Position numbers and translations under genes: made by a program
The notes under the pieces: model-generated
Told to the model about the DNA's origin: nothing
Seen by the model: only the letters and a program-made list of their open reading frames with translations
The model's database searches: none
From: Planctellipticum sp942493135
Lineage (GTDB): Bacteria; Planctomycetota; Planctomycetia; Planctomycetales; Planctomycetaceae
Assembly: GCA_942493135.1 (NCBI GenBank)
Contig: OW818684.1
Location: forward strand, 2,108,001-2,172,000
Length of the DNA stretch: 64,000 nucleotides
Reading direction: 5' to 3'
In this document: positions 52,659-61,981 of the stretch, piece after piece
How the letters are laid out: every line of letters starts with the position of its first letter
Numbering within the stretch: the stretch's first letter is position 1

Positions 52659-54263
52659 ATGACTTCCCGCCTCTGCCAGCTGCTGCTCGCTGCACTGATC
52701 GCCGGGTTGACGACATCCGCTCCGGCGGCCGACAGCCCCAATGTCGTGGTCTTTCTGGCCGATGACCTGGGCTATTCCGATCTCGGCTGCTACGGCGGCG
52801 AGATTGCCACGCCCAACCTCGACCAGCTCGCCGCCGGCGGTCTGCGGTTCACCCAGTTCTACAACACCGCCCGCTGCTGGCCCTCCCGCGCGGTTCTGCT
52901 GACCGGCTACTACGCCCAGCAGGTCCGCCGTGACACCGTCCCCGATCTCCCTTATCCCACGGGCGGAGCGGGCGTCCGACAGCCCTGGGCGCAGCTCCTT
53001 CCCGCCCGCCTCAAGTCGGTCGGCTACCGTAGCTATCACTCCGGCAAGTGGCACGTCGACGGCAAGCCGGTTGAAAACGGCTTCGATCGGTCGTACTGGG
53101 TTCAGGATCAGGATCGCTTCTTCAATCCGAAAGTCCACTACGAAGACGACGTGCAGCTTCCCCCCGTCGAACCCGACTCCGGCTACTACGCCACCGTGGC
53201 GATCGCCGACCACGCGCTGAAGTGCCTGAAAGACCATGCCGAGCACCACGCCGACGAGCCGTTCTTCCACTACGTCGCCTTCACCTGTCCGCACTTCCCG
53301 CTGCAGGCTCTCCGCGAAGACGTCGCCCGCTACCGGGGGAAGTTCCGCCACGGCTGGGATGCACTGCGTGAGGACCGCCTGACGCGGATGAAAGAGCTGG
53401 GGCTGGTGAAGTGCGAGCTCTCCGAGCGCACTCCCGGCGTCCCCGCCTGGGACGAGCTGACCGCTGCGGAACAGCGGGCCTGGGAACAGCGGATGGAAGT
53501 CCACGCGGCAATGGTCGATCGGATGGACCGCGAGATCGGCCGGGTGCTCAACCAGCTCCTGGCGATGGATGCGTTCGACAATACGCTGATCCTGTTTGCG
53601 AGCGACAACGGCGCCAGCGCGGAGAAGATCCTGCGGGGTGATGGCCACGATCCGACGGCCCCGCTCGGTTCCGCGGCGACTTACCAGTGTCTGGAACCGG
53701 GCTGGGCGAACCTGGCGAACGCGCCGCTGCGACGTTCGAAGATCTTCGTGCACGAAGGAGGCATCTCGACGCCGCTGATTGCCTGCTGGCTGAACGGGTT
53801 CACGGGCCGGGGCGAGCTGCGGCATACGCCAGCCCATCTGGTCGACATGGTTCCGACGCTGCTGGAGGTGACGGGCGCAACGCTGCCGGAGGTCTTCCGG
53901 AACGAACCGCAGCCGCCGCTGCCGGGGCACAGTCTGGTGCCATTGTTCGCCGAAGACGGAGCGGCTCAGCACGAGGACCTGTGGTGGTTCCACAGCGGGA
54001 ATCGGGCGATCCGCGTGGGAGACTGGAAGCTGGTCAGCGAGGGAAACGAGCCGTGGGAGCTGTTCAATCTGGGGATCGACCGGAGCGAAACTCTGAACCT
54101 GGCGGAAGGTTTTCCGGAGAAAGTCGAAAAGCTGGCCGCCCGCTGGGAAGCGAAGCTGGCGGAGTTCCGAGCGGTCGCTGAACGCAATCCCCCCCCGGCG
54201 CGACCGGCGGGGACCGGAGCGAACAAGAAGGGCAATAAGAAGGCAGCGGCAAAACCGGAGTGA
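52659..54263 (+). CDS. Formylglycine-dependent sulfatase (arylsulfatase family)
   Basis: A 534-residue exported enzyme. After the signal (QLLLAALIAGLTTSAPAAD) comes VVVFLADDLGYSDLGCYGGEI (metal Asp pair). The CWPSR motif follows, with Cys73 converted to formylglycine by a maturase, then GYRSYHSGKWHVDG, and NTLILFASDNGASAEK (metal Asp-Asn). The C-terminal part has FVHEGGISTPLIACW and GDWKLVSEGNEPWELFNL. It hydrolyses sulfate esters, probably on a polysaccharide. The tail is Lys/Ala-rich. The converting enzyme is not in the window. The start at 52659 fits the signal. Confidence 0.92.
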   Translation: MTSRLCQLLLAALIAGLTTSAPAADSPNVVVFLADDLGYSDLGCYGGEIATPNLDQLAAGGLRFTQFYNTARCWPSRAVLLTGYYAQQVRRDTVPDLPYPTGGAGVRQPWAQLLPARLKSVGYRSYHSGKWHVDGKPVENGFDRSYWVQDQDRFFNPKVHYEDDVQLPPVEPDSGYYATVAIADHALKCLKDHAEHHADEPFFHYVAFTCPHFPLQALREDVARYRGKFRHGWDALREDRLTRMKELGLVKCELSERTPGVPAWDELTAAEQRAWEQRMEVHAAMVDRMDREIGRVLNQLLAMDAFDNTLILFASDNGASAEKILRGDGHDPTAPLGSAATYQCLEPGWANLANAPLRRSKIFVHEGGISTPLIACWLNGFTGRGELRHTPAHLVDMVPTLLEVTGATLPEVFRNEPQPPLPGHSLVPLFAEDGAAQHEDLWWFHSGNRAIRVGDWKLVSEGNEPWELFNLGIDRSETLNLAEGFPEKVEKLAARWEAKLAEFRAVAERNPPPARPAGTGANKKGNKKAAAKPE

Positions 54264-54322
54264 TCCGTTCCCGTTGCTCGCGCCTTGGGCACTTGCAGCT
54301 CAGGGCGATCGTCGCAAGAGAC

Positions 54323-57142
54323 TCAGGCTTCCGGACGGACCGACGAACGCACCGGGGACTCAAACGACAGGTGCGGTGCGGGGACTGCCGAAGGACTCGC
54401 GGCCGCCGGGGGTTCGGCCAGGGCCGATTCGGGTTTCGCCGACAGGCGCGGCTCGAACAACTTGCCGAGGGGTGACGCCAGCAGGTTCGGCAGGAGCATG
54501 ATGTCCGCGAGCAGGGCCACGAAGATCATCGCCGACAGCAACCAGCCAAAGCGGCTGATCAGGAGCAGTTCCGCCGGGGCGAGCACCAGCAACCCTCCCG
54601 CCACCACGAGGCTGGTCTGCCACATCGGCGGGCCACAGTGCATGAGGGCCTCGACGACAGCCTGATTCCTGGAATGGCCGATTTTGAGACCGCTCTGGAA
54701 CCAGGTGAGGTAGTGGAGGGTTCCGTCGACGGCGATGCCGAGGGCGATGGAGGCGGTGATCATCGTACCGATATCGACGCGATGTCCGAACCAGGAAATC
54801 GCTCCAAAGACCACGACGATCGGCAGAACGTTCGGAATCATCGCCACGATGGCGGCGGGAAGGCTGCGCAACCGGATGACGAAGACGCCCAGAATCAGGA
54901 ACCCCGCCAGCCCGAAGCTGGTGACCAGGCTTTCGAGGACGGCCACCTGCGTTCTAAGGAAGAGCGGGACGGCTCCGGTGATGACGTGCTCGGTCCCCGG
55001 ATGCAGGCGAAGAATGTTCTGTGTGAGCTGGTTGAGGTCCGTCAGGATCCGGCTGTATTCGGTGTCCGACATGACGGCCGTCTGAGCGCTGATCCGCCAC
55101 AGCTCGTCTTTCGGATGGTTGAGACCCTGGTCGCCGGTCTGATCGAGGTCGTTGGCCCGGGCGGCGACCGTGTAGAACGATCGGGACGCGGGAATCTCTC
55201 CTTCGCGGATCCGTTCTTCAATGGTGTTTGCCCGTTTGATGTACTGCTTGTTGGCCAGAAACGAATCGGATTCCGGCGGAGCACTGACCGGCTGGAAGTC
55301 GGCCAGCGAAATCGCCCCGCTCACCTCGGAATACTGCCGGAAGGCTTCCTCGATGGCCCGGATGACTTCCATCCGCTGCAGGAAGTTCTGCTCGCCCTGG
55401 GCCTGTTCGTCGAAACGGACAATCACCTCGACGGGCACGATCCCCGCGAGGTTTTCTTCGATGAAGCGGTAGTCCTGGACGACGCGGGAGGTCTCCGGGA
55501 AATAGCGGATGACCTTGGTCTCGGTCCGGAACCGGGTGAGGCCGAAGGAGGCGACGCCGCAGACGAGCAGGAAGAGGGCGGCCTGGAGTGACGGACGGTG
55601 GGTCATGGCGCGGCCGATCGTGCGCCAGACGGTGTTGTCGATTTCTTCGGGGGCGGGCGGCCTGGCGGGCCAGAGCTGCAGCAGGGCGGGGAGAACGTAG
55701 AGGACCATTCCGAGGGACAGGAGCGTTCCGATGGCGGCGTAGAGGCCGAAGTCGCGCACGGGGGCGAGCGGGCTGGTGCACAGGGAGGCGAGGCCGATGG
55801 CGGTCGTCAGGCTGGCAAGTCCGCAGGGTGCGGCGGAGACTTTGCAGGTTTCGACGACGGCGGTGACCGGGTTATGCAGGGCGGCGTGTTTCCAGTAGTT
55901 GGCGACATGGATGGCTCCCGAGAGGGTCAGGAGCATCAGCAGGGAGGGCATCACCACGAGGACCATATTCATGGAGCCGCCGGTCACGGGGACGAGGGCG
56001 ACGGCAAAATACGGCGTGAACCAGGCGACGAAGAGGATCAGGGCCGACAGTCGGAGGTTGCGGACCATGCAGAAGGCCATCAGGGCGCCGATGAGGGCCG
56101 AGGTGAGAATCACCGACCGCTTGTGAAGCAGGTGCAGGGGCTGGGATTTGTCCCACCCGGCCTGCTTGACTTCGGCGTTCAACTCGGTGCCGGCGATGGC
56201 GCTGCCGCCGAGGCGCAACTGGTCGCGGGGAATTCCGACGGCCTCCGCGGCGGCTCGAATGGCGACGATCGCTTCGCGTTTTTCGGCGAGGCCGACTTCG
56301 GAGAGGCCGACGGCGACGGCTGCCGGGGCGCCGGGGACGAAGAAGGATCGCGAGATGAGTTTTTCCGCGCCGGTCGTCCCGTCGTCGGCGCCGAGCGTGG
56401 ATTGTTCGAGCCAGGCGGCGACTTCGCGGGTCAGGGGAGATCCGGAGCGCATGCCGCGGAACGAGACGGAGAGATCGTGTTCGAGCGAGGTCTCGTCCGA
56501 GAGTTCCCCGTCGGGTCGCAATACGGCGGGCGCGCCGTGCTCGCGGGACTCTTCGCCTTCCGGGAGGGGGACGGCGACGAGGGCGGCCAGATTGGGCTGC
56601 GCGTCGTGAAAGCGGAGTTCGATGCCGAACTTCGATTTGGCGGCGGCGGCGAGTTCGGCTTTCACTTTCCGCAGGCGCGTTTTGGCGGCATCGGTGAGCT
56701 GCAGGCGCAAGGGGCCGGCTCCGAGGACGGTTCCCTCCAGGCGGCGGACGGCTTCGCGCGGTTCGATGCTGTGTTCCTGCATGGCTCGCAGGATTTCGCG
56801 CGGTTCGACGACGTCGGAGACGTGGATCAGGCCGGAGCGTTTGACCCCTTCCGCGTCGGTGAATCCTTCGAGTTTCTCGACGAGGCGGGACAGGCGGGCG
56901 TCGCCCAGGGAACTGTCGTCCCAGGTCAGGAAGATGCGCTCTTCGACGGGGAATTGCTCGCGCGCCCAGCGGAGAACCTTGAGCTGGGGGTCTGCGGCGG
57001 GGAGCCAGTGCTCGACGTCGTTTTCGAGCCGGGTCTGCTTGAGGGACCACCAGGCGAGCGGCGCGACAAAGACGAGGGCCAGAACGACCCACATGGCGTA
57101 CCCGTTGCCCCACGGATCGCGTCGTTCGAAAAAGTGCGTCAT
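54323..57142 (-). CDS. MMPL/RND-family membrane exporter
   Basis: A 939-residue protein with about 12 helices in two halves. Each half has one N-terminal helix (AMWVVLALVFVAPLAWW; SLQAALFLLVCGVASFGL), a large periplasmic loop and a five-helix bundle (VILTSALIGALMAFCMV, YFAVALVPVTGGSMNMVLVVMPSLLMLLTLSGAIHVANYW; VTSFGLAGFLILGVFVIRL, MITASIALGIAVDGTLHYLTWF). This is the sterol-sensing-like fold of MMPL transporters, which move lipids or other hydrophobic molecules using proton force. The cargo is unknown. The start at 57142 (MTHFFERRD) is preferred to upstream ATGs, which precede no membrane segment. Confidence 0.88.
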   Translation of the reverse strand: MTHFFERRDPWGNGYAMWVVLALVFVAPLAWWSLKQTRLENDVEHWLPAADPQLKVLRWAREQFPVEERIFLTWDDSSLGDARLSRLVEKLEGFTDAEGVKRSGLIHVSDVVEPREILRAMQEHSIEPREAVRRLEGTVLGAGPLRLQLTDAAKTRLRKVKAELAAAAKSKFGIELRFHDAQPNLAALVAVPLPEGEESREHGAPAVLRPDGELSDETSLEHDLSVSFRGMRSGSPLTREVAAWLEQSTLGADDGTTGAEKLISRSFFVPGAPAAVAVGLSEVGLAEKREAIVAIRAAAEAVGIPRDQLRLGGSAIAGTELNAEVKQAGWDKSQPLHLLHKRSVILTSALIGALMAFCMVRNLRLSALILFVAWFTPYFAVALVPVTGGSMNMVLVVMPSLLMLLTLSGAIHVANYWKHAALHNPVTAVVETCKVSAAPCGLASLTTAIGLASLCTSPLAPVRDFGLYAAIGTLLSLGMVLYVLPALLQLWPARPPAPEEIDNTVWRTIGRAMTHRPSLQAALFLLVCGVASFGLTRFRTETKVIRYFPETSRVVQDYRFIEENLAGIVPVEVIVRFDEQAQGEQNFLQRMEVIRAIEEAFRQYSEVSGAISLADFQPVSAPPESDSFLANKQYIKRANTIEERIREGEIPASRSFYTVAARANDLDQTGDQGLNHPKDELWRISAQTAVMSDTEYSRILTDLNQLTQNILRLHPGTEHVITGAVPLFLRTQVAVLESLVTSFGLAGFLILGVFVIRLRSLPAAIVAMIPNVLPIVVVFGAISWFGHRVDIGTMITASIALGIAVDGTLHYLTWFQSGLKIGHSRNQAVVEALMHCGPPMWQTSLVVAGGLLVLAPAELLLISRFGWLLSAMIFVALLADIMLLPNLLASPLGKLFEPRLSAKPESALAEPPAAASPSAVPAPHLSFESPVRSSVRPEA

Positions 57143-57441
57143 CGAGGGGGCCTCACTCCTGATGCAGGCCGCCGTGACGAGCCGCACCATCCATCGCATC
57201 CTTGCTGGCAGGCCGATTACAACCGTCCCTAAGGACCATCGGGAATTCCCCCCGATCTGTTTGCAACCGTTTCCTGGAATCACGGAGATAATAAACGGGA
57301 CCCGGCGTATGCCGGAAGACGGGTTGCCAAGTTGCTCGCAACTATTCTGGAGTAACCAGAGACACTAGGGGAAATGCATAGCCTTTGCGGTGCCGATTTT
57401 CCGCTTGGAACTGCCATTGTGTTCCGGTGGAAGGAATTCCG
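57143..57441. other. Intergenic region upstream of the MMPL gene
   Basis: 299 bases. Two small hairpins, CCGGC-GTAT-GCCGG (57303-57316) and AGTTGC-TC-GCAACT (57330-57343), lie side by side, about 160-200 bases upstream of the MMPL start. TATTAT on the minus strand near 57290 could be a -10. No gene seen. Confidence 0.45.
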
Positions 57442-58965
57442 TCAGGCGCGGAGCCAGGCCAGGAGTTCGCTGGCGGCGTCGCGCGGGACCCATTCGCCGC
57501 AGATGGCGGCGCTGACGGCGACCCGTCGGGCTCCCGCGCCGATCACCTGCTGGACGTTTCCGCCGTGGATGCCGCCGATCGCGAACCAGGGGATCGGAAT
57601 CTCCCGGGCCACTTCGCGGACGAATTCCAGGCCGGGAAATTCGGCGAACGACTTGGTGCCGGAGGGAAACGTCGGCCCGACGCCGAGATAGTCGGCGCCG
57701 TCAAGGACGGCCTGGCGCGCCTGTTCGATGGAATGAGTGGAAACGCCAACCAGTCGGTCGGGGCCGACGATCCGTCGGGCGTCGTGGACGGAAAGCTCTT
57801 CCTGCCCGACGTGGACGCCGTCGGCGTCGACCAGCACCGCGAGATCGGGGCGGTCGTTCATGATGAGGAGGGCGTCGAACTCGCGGGTGAGGACTCGGAC
57901 GCGGCGGGCATATTCGACGAGTTCACGGTCGCGGAGGGACTTTTCGCGGACCTGGACGATGCGGACGCCGGCTTCCAGGGCGCCCCGGATGGCGGGGCCG
58001 GCGCCGTGGTCGCAGAGGTTTTGCGTCACCAGGAGATAGAGCTGCTGGCCGGCCAGGCGGTCGCGGTTGGTCGTGCAGAGCAGAAAGGCTTTTTCGAGGG
58101 TATAGGTGCGGTAGCGGAGCTGTTCGATCAGGCCGCCGAAGTCGGCGTCGAGAATTTTTCCATATTCTTCGAGCGAGCGGAGGGCCTCCTGAACCCGTTT
58201 CCAGGCGGCCTGGAGGACGACCACGGTTGAGGACCGGCGATACTCGGCCTGAGTGCTGATCCGGGTGCCGACATCGCCGAGGGTGTCACGGGCCGCGAGC
58301 AGGGCCTGGGAGGGGAGCCGGGAGAGTGCCGCGGTCAGGGCGTGTCGAAGCTCTTTGAGTTCTCGGGCCAGAAGGCTGTCGTCGAGTCCGAACCGGCCGT
58401 AGTCTTCGATGACGCGGAGACCTTCGCGGACGCGATTGGCGGCGGCGTCGAGAATCCGATACGTTTCGGTCGCGTCAGAGGGGGTGGCTTCCCGGAGATC
58501 CAGGCGGGACTCCGACGTCAGCGGTTCCGCGTTCAGGTCGGGCGTGCGGGGTGCGGGAGCGAACAGTTCTTCCGGGCGCAACCCGAGGTCTGCGAGGAGT
58601 TTGGCGGCGTCGGACGGCGTATGGAGCAGCGCCCAGAGGAGGTGTTCGGTTCCGACGTGGTCGTGGGTTCCAGATTCGACCGCCTGGCTGCGGGCCTGGG
58701 TGAGAACGACCTGCGCCAGTTCGTCGAAGAGCTGCAGCTCCAGCGGTTCGTCGGCGGGGAGGTCGATGTCGGCGGGGAGGTCCAGCTTCAGCGCGGCTGC
58801 GGTGACGCCCCGTGCGGCGAGAAACTCCAGGGCCCGGTTTTCTTCGAGGAAGAGGGCGTGGAGGAGGTGAGCGGGGAGGCAGGCGTCGGACTGGGAGCGG
58901 CGGGCCAGCCAGAGGCTTCGCCGGATCGTTCGCAGTGCGCCGGGGGTGAAGGCGTCAAATCGCAC
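57442..58965 (-). CDS. thiE: Clp_N-like + ThiP-like + thiamine-phosphate synthase (ThiE) fusion
   Basis: A 507-residue three-part protein. Residues 1-135 look like a double Clp N-terminal repeat (RSLWLARRSQSDACLPAHLLHALFLEE; VLTQARSQAVESGTHDHVGTEHLLWALLHTP). Residues 165-300 match the helical domain found before ThiE in planctomycetes and cyanobacteria (YRILDAAANRVREGLRVIEDYGRF, ELKELRHALTAAL). Residues 305-507 are ThiE: RIVQVREKSLRDRELVEYA, LIMNDRPDLAVLVDADGVHVGQEEL, VGVSTHSIEQA, YLGVGPTFPSGTK, AIGGIHGGNV. ThiE joins HMP-PP and THZ-P to thiamine phosphate. The Clp_N part is unexpected and its role unknown. MMPL lies downstream on the same strand. Confidence 0.88.
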   Translation of the reverse strand: MRFDAFTPGALRTIRRSLWLARRSQSDACLPAHLLHALFLEENRALEFLAARGVTAAALKLDLPADIDLPADEPLELQLFDELAQVVLTQARSQAVESGTHDHVGTEHLLWALLHTPSDAAKLLADLGLRPEELFAPAPRTPDLNAEPLTSESRLDLREATPSDATETYRILDAAANRVREGLRVIEDYGRFGLDDSLLARELKELRHALTAALSRLPSQALLAARDTLGDVGTRISTQAEYRRSSTVVVLQAAWKRVQEALRSLEEYGKILDADFGGLIEQLRYRTYTLEKAFLLCTTNRDRLAGQQLYLLVTQNLCDHGAGPAIRGALEAGVRIVQVREKSLRDRELVEYARRVRVLTREFDALLIMNDRPDLAVLVDADGVHVGQEELSVHDARRIVGPDRLVGVSTHSIEQARQAVLDGADYLGVGPTFPSGTKSFAEFPGLEFVREVAREIPIPWFAIGGIHGGNVQQVIGAGARRVAVSAAICGEWVPRDAASELLAWLRA

Positions 58966-59239
58966 CGAGGCTGGTCCTTTCGAGTCGTAAGCGACTGGCG
59001 TGTTGCGGTTTGCGGCGGGTTCCGGAAGGAATCGGAGACTGCGTCCGGTGAGAAAGGTCCGCTTCTGTGATCTGACTCACTGTTGTAACATGCGGGGTGA
59101 GCGAATATTGGGGTCGAGAACGCGTTGAGGGTCGGAGGCGGTCTGCGGAGATCGTCCTTCCGACGTAGAATGAACAGGGAAGAGTCCGGTCGCGCACAGC
59201 GATCTCGGGCATTCCGGGCCGAAGTTCGAAAGTGACGCC

Positions 59240-61831
59240 ATGCCTGCGATCCGCAGTCTCCGTGGGATTCTCTGCACTGCCTGCCTGGTGCTCATTTCCA
59301 GCATGACGCTGGCGCAGGATTTTGATCTGGGCAATCTCTCGCTGCAGCCGCGCGGCAAGAAGAGTCGGGCGAAGCCCGAGTTTACCGTGACGCTGACTCC
59401 GACCGAAGCGAAGGCGGGGGAGACAGTGACGCTGGCGGTGCGGGTCAAGCTGCCGCCGGATTACTACATCTACGGGACGGACGGAGACTTTGGGGGCAAG
59501 ACGGTCATCAAGACCGAGGAAACGGGGCTCGAAGCGATCGATGGCGCTTTCCAGCCGGACCATCCCCCCAAGACGGCGTTCGAGCCGCTGTTTGGCACCG
59601 ATGTCTCCAAATTCTTTGACGAAGTCACGTGGTCGCGCAAGTACCGCCTGCTGAGCGGAGTCGCAGAGGCCAAGGTCCAGGGAACGCTCGAAGGGCAATA
59701 TTGCAGCTCGGGCGAAGGGGGCATGTGCGTGCCAATCCGGCCGCCGTTCCCCTTCAGCCAGACGGTCGCCGTCGCCGGCGGGGCTCCCTTGCCGACGGTG
59801 ACTCCGTCCAGACCACTGCAGTATTCGTTCACGGAACGGCCGATCAAGAACAAGGCTAAGGACAACCCAATCGAGTTCACGATCGCGCTGACTCCCACCA
59901 ATCCCAAAGTTGGCGAGACGGTAACCCTCAGCATCGCGGCGAAGCTCGACGACAGCTGGCACACGTTCGGGCTGGACCACGTTGGAGCGGGCGGAACGCC
60001 GACCGAGATCTTTGTGGACAACCTGCGCGGACTGAAAGCCGTCGACGAGGCGTTTCAGCCGTCGGCGCCGTCGGCGGTTCACGAAGAAGCGGGACTGACG
60101 CTGAAGATTCACGAGAAGGCGGTGACCTGGAGCCGGAAGTACGAAGTCACCGATCCCGCCAACTACGGTCTGTCGGGCGAGATCGCCTGGCAGACGTGTA
60201 TCGAAGGTCGCTGTCTGCCAGTCCGGACGTTTGCGTTTGCGTTGCCGCACGCGGCGGAAATCTTTGCCGGGACTCCGACGACGGTGCCTGTTGTCGCTCC
60301 GCGGGAAGCGATTGCGGATCCGATCCGGCCGGGCGAAGCGCCGGCGGCGGCCGCTCCCGTCACCGAGCCGGTCCGTCAGGGGCAACCGCAGGACAAGGGG
60401 CTGCTGCCGTTCATTCTGACGGCGATCGGCTTCGGGTTCGTTTCGCTGCTGACGCCTTGCGTGTTTCCGATGGTCCCGATCACCGTCAGCTTCTTTCTGA
60501 AGCAGAGCGAGAAGCAGCACTCCAGTCCGGTGTTGCTGGCACTGGTTTACGGCGGGACGATCATTTTGACGTTCACGATCATCGGCGTCGGCGTGGCGGC
60601 GGTGTTCGGGGCGTCGCAGCTCAACGCCCTGGCAAACGGGTTCTGGGTCAATGCTTTCATCGGCACGGTGTTCGTCGTGTTTGGTTTGAACATGCTGGGG
60701 ATGTATGAGATCCGGGTTCCGTCGTCGCTGCTGACGATGACGGCCACCCGCGAATCGGCCGGCGGCTACTTGGGGGCGATCTTCATGGCGCTCACCTTCA
60801 CGCTGACCAGCTTCACCTGCACGTTCGCCTTTGCCGGATCGCTGCTGGTGGCGGCGGCGCAGGGGGAAATCTTCTGGCCGGTGGTGGGGATGGCGGCGTT
60901 CGGGTCCGCGTTCGCGTCACCGTTCATCGTGCTGGCGCTGCTGCCGCGGCTGCTGAAGGGGCTGCCGAAGAGCGGCGGCTGGATGAACACCGTCAAGGTG
61001 GTGATGGGGCTGATTGAGATCGGGGCGGCGGTGAAGTTCTTCAGCGTCGCGGACCCGGCCCAGGTCTTCTTTGACCACACGATCGTGCTGCTGGTCTGGC
61101 TGATTCTGGCGGTGGTGACGGGGCTGTATCTGCTGGGGCTGTTCCGGCTGCCGCACGATACGCCGGTGGAGAAGATCTCCGTATTTCGGCTGGTGACGGC
61201 GATGAGCTTTCTCGGCCTGACGGGTCTGCTGTCGCTGGTCGTGTTCGCTCCGCAGGTGGGCGGGGGAGGCGCCATCCGCAATCTGATCGTGGCGTTTGCG
61301 CCGCCGAATCTGCACCAGGAAGACACGGACAACGTGCCGGGGCCGGAGATCACGCACCACGGACTGACGTTCGGGCTGAACCTGAATCAGATGATTCCCT
61401 TTGCCGAAGAGAAGCAGCTTCCGCTGTTCCTCGACTTCACGGGGATCAACTGCGTGAATTGCCGGCAGATGGAGCACCAGATGGCTCAGCCCGAATGGCG
61501 GGACCGGATCCGCAAGTTCGCCGGAGTGCAGCTTTATGTCGACACGGATTCGATTCCCAAGATCCCCGATGTCGAAGTGGGACGCAGAATCCGGGAGCAG
61601 AATCTGAAGCTGCAGGAGGAGTGGTTCGGGGATGTGACGATGCCGGCGTACGCCGTCGTTTCCCCGGACGGGAAGACCGTGTTTGCGACTTACGAAGGGG
61701 CCGAGACGGCCCGGACCGCGGGGAGCTTCGTGCAATTTCTGGACGCGGGCTACGCGAAGTGGCAGCAGCACAACAGGCAGCAGGCGCAGAAGCATGCTCC
61801 GAAGCCGGCGGATGTGGCGACGGTGCGCTGA
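59240..61831 (+). CDS. dsbD: Thiol:disulfide interchange protein DsbD, with two N-terminal domains
   Basis: An 863-residue membrane reductase moving electrons from cytoplasmic thioredoxin to the periplasm. After the signal (LCTACLVLISSMTLAQ) there are two DsbD-alpha-like beta domains (about 40-185 with GQYCSSGEGGMCVPI, and about 210-345 with WQTCIEGRCLPVRTF), where most family members have one. The membrane domain (about 390-700) has TPCVFPMVPITVSFF and SFTCTFAFAGSLLV with the redox Cys. The C-terminal thioredoxin domain has LFLDFTGINCVNCRQME and MPAYAVVSPDG. All Cys needed are visible. Confidence 0.9.
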   Translation: MPAIRSLRGILCTACLVLISSMTLAQDFDLGNLSLQPRGKKSRAKPEFTVTLTPTEAKAGETVTLAVRVKLPPDYYIYGTDGDFGGKTVIKTEETGLEAIDGAFQPDHPPKTAFEPLFGTDVSKFFDEVTWSRKYRLLSGVAEAKVQGTLEGQYCSSGEGGMCVPIRPPFPFSQTVAVAGGAPLPTVTPSRPLQYSFTERPIKNKAKDNPIEFTIALTPTNPKVGETVTLSIAAKLDDSWHTFGLDHVGAGGTPTEIFVDNLRGLKAVDEAFQPSAPSAVHEEAGLTLKIHEKAVTWSRKYEVTDPANYGLSGEIAWQTCIEGRCLPVRTFAFALPHAAEIFAGTPTTVPVVAPREAIADPIRPGEAPAAAAPVTEPVRQGQPQDKGLLPFILTAIGFGFVSLLTPCVFPMVPITVSFFLKQSEKQHSSPVLLALVYGGTIILTFTIIGVGVAAVFGASQLNALANGFWVNAFIGTVFVVFGLNMLGMYEIRVPSSLLTMTATRESAGGYLGAIFMALTFTLTSFTCTFAFAGSLLVAAAQGEIFWPVVGMAAFGSAFASPFIVLALLPRLLKGLPKSGGWMNTVKVVMGLIEIGAAVKFFSVADPAQVFFDHTIVLLVWLILAVVTGLYLLGLFRLPHDTPVEKISVFRLVTAMSFLGLTGLLSLVVFAPQVGGGGAIRNLIVAFAPPNLHQEDTDNVPGPEITHHGLTFGLNLNQMIPFAEEKQLPLFLDFTGINCVNCRQMEHQMAQPEWRDRIRKFAGVQLYVDTDSIPKIPDVEVGRRIREQNLKLQEEWFGDVTMPAYAVVSPDGKTVFATYEGAETARTAGSFVQFLDAGYAKWQQHNRQQAQKHAPKPADVATVR

Positions 61832-61858
61832 CAGCGAGTTGAAGAATTCCAGCGAAAC

Positions 61859-61930
61859 GCCCAGATAGGAATGTCTGGGCCACCTTTTCAGAGGAATTCT
61901 CTTCGTGTGGGACAGACATTCCTGTCTGTC
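61859..61930. repeat. Paired inverted repeats with complementary loops
   Basis: Hairpin 1: GCCCAGA-TAGGAATG-TCTGGGC (61859-61880). Hairpin 2: GACAGAC-ATTCCT-GTCTGTC (61911-61930). The loops AGGAAT and ATTCCT are complementary, and the 22-base arms 61862-61883 and 61907-61928 match in inverted orientation at 20 of 22 positions. It lies between convergent genes (dsbD and the PQQ gene) and may end both transcripts. Confidence 0.6.
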
Positions 61931-61981
61931 TTCACGACTTCAACAACCTGCTGACCGTTCTTCGGGTAACGCGGCCCGAAC

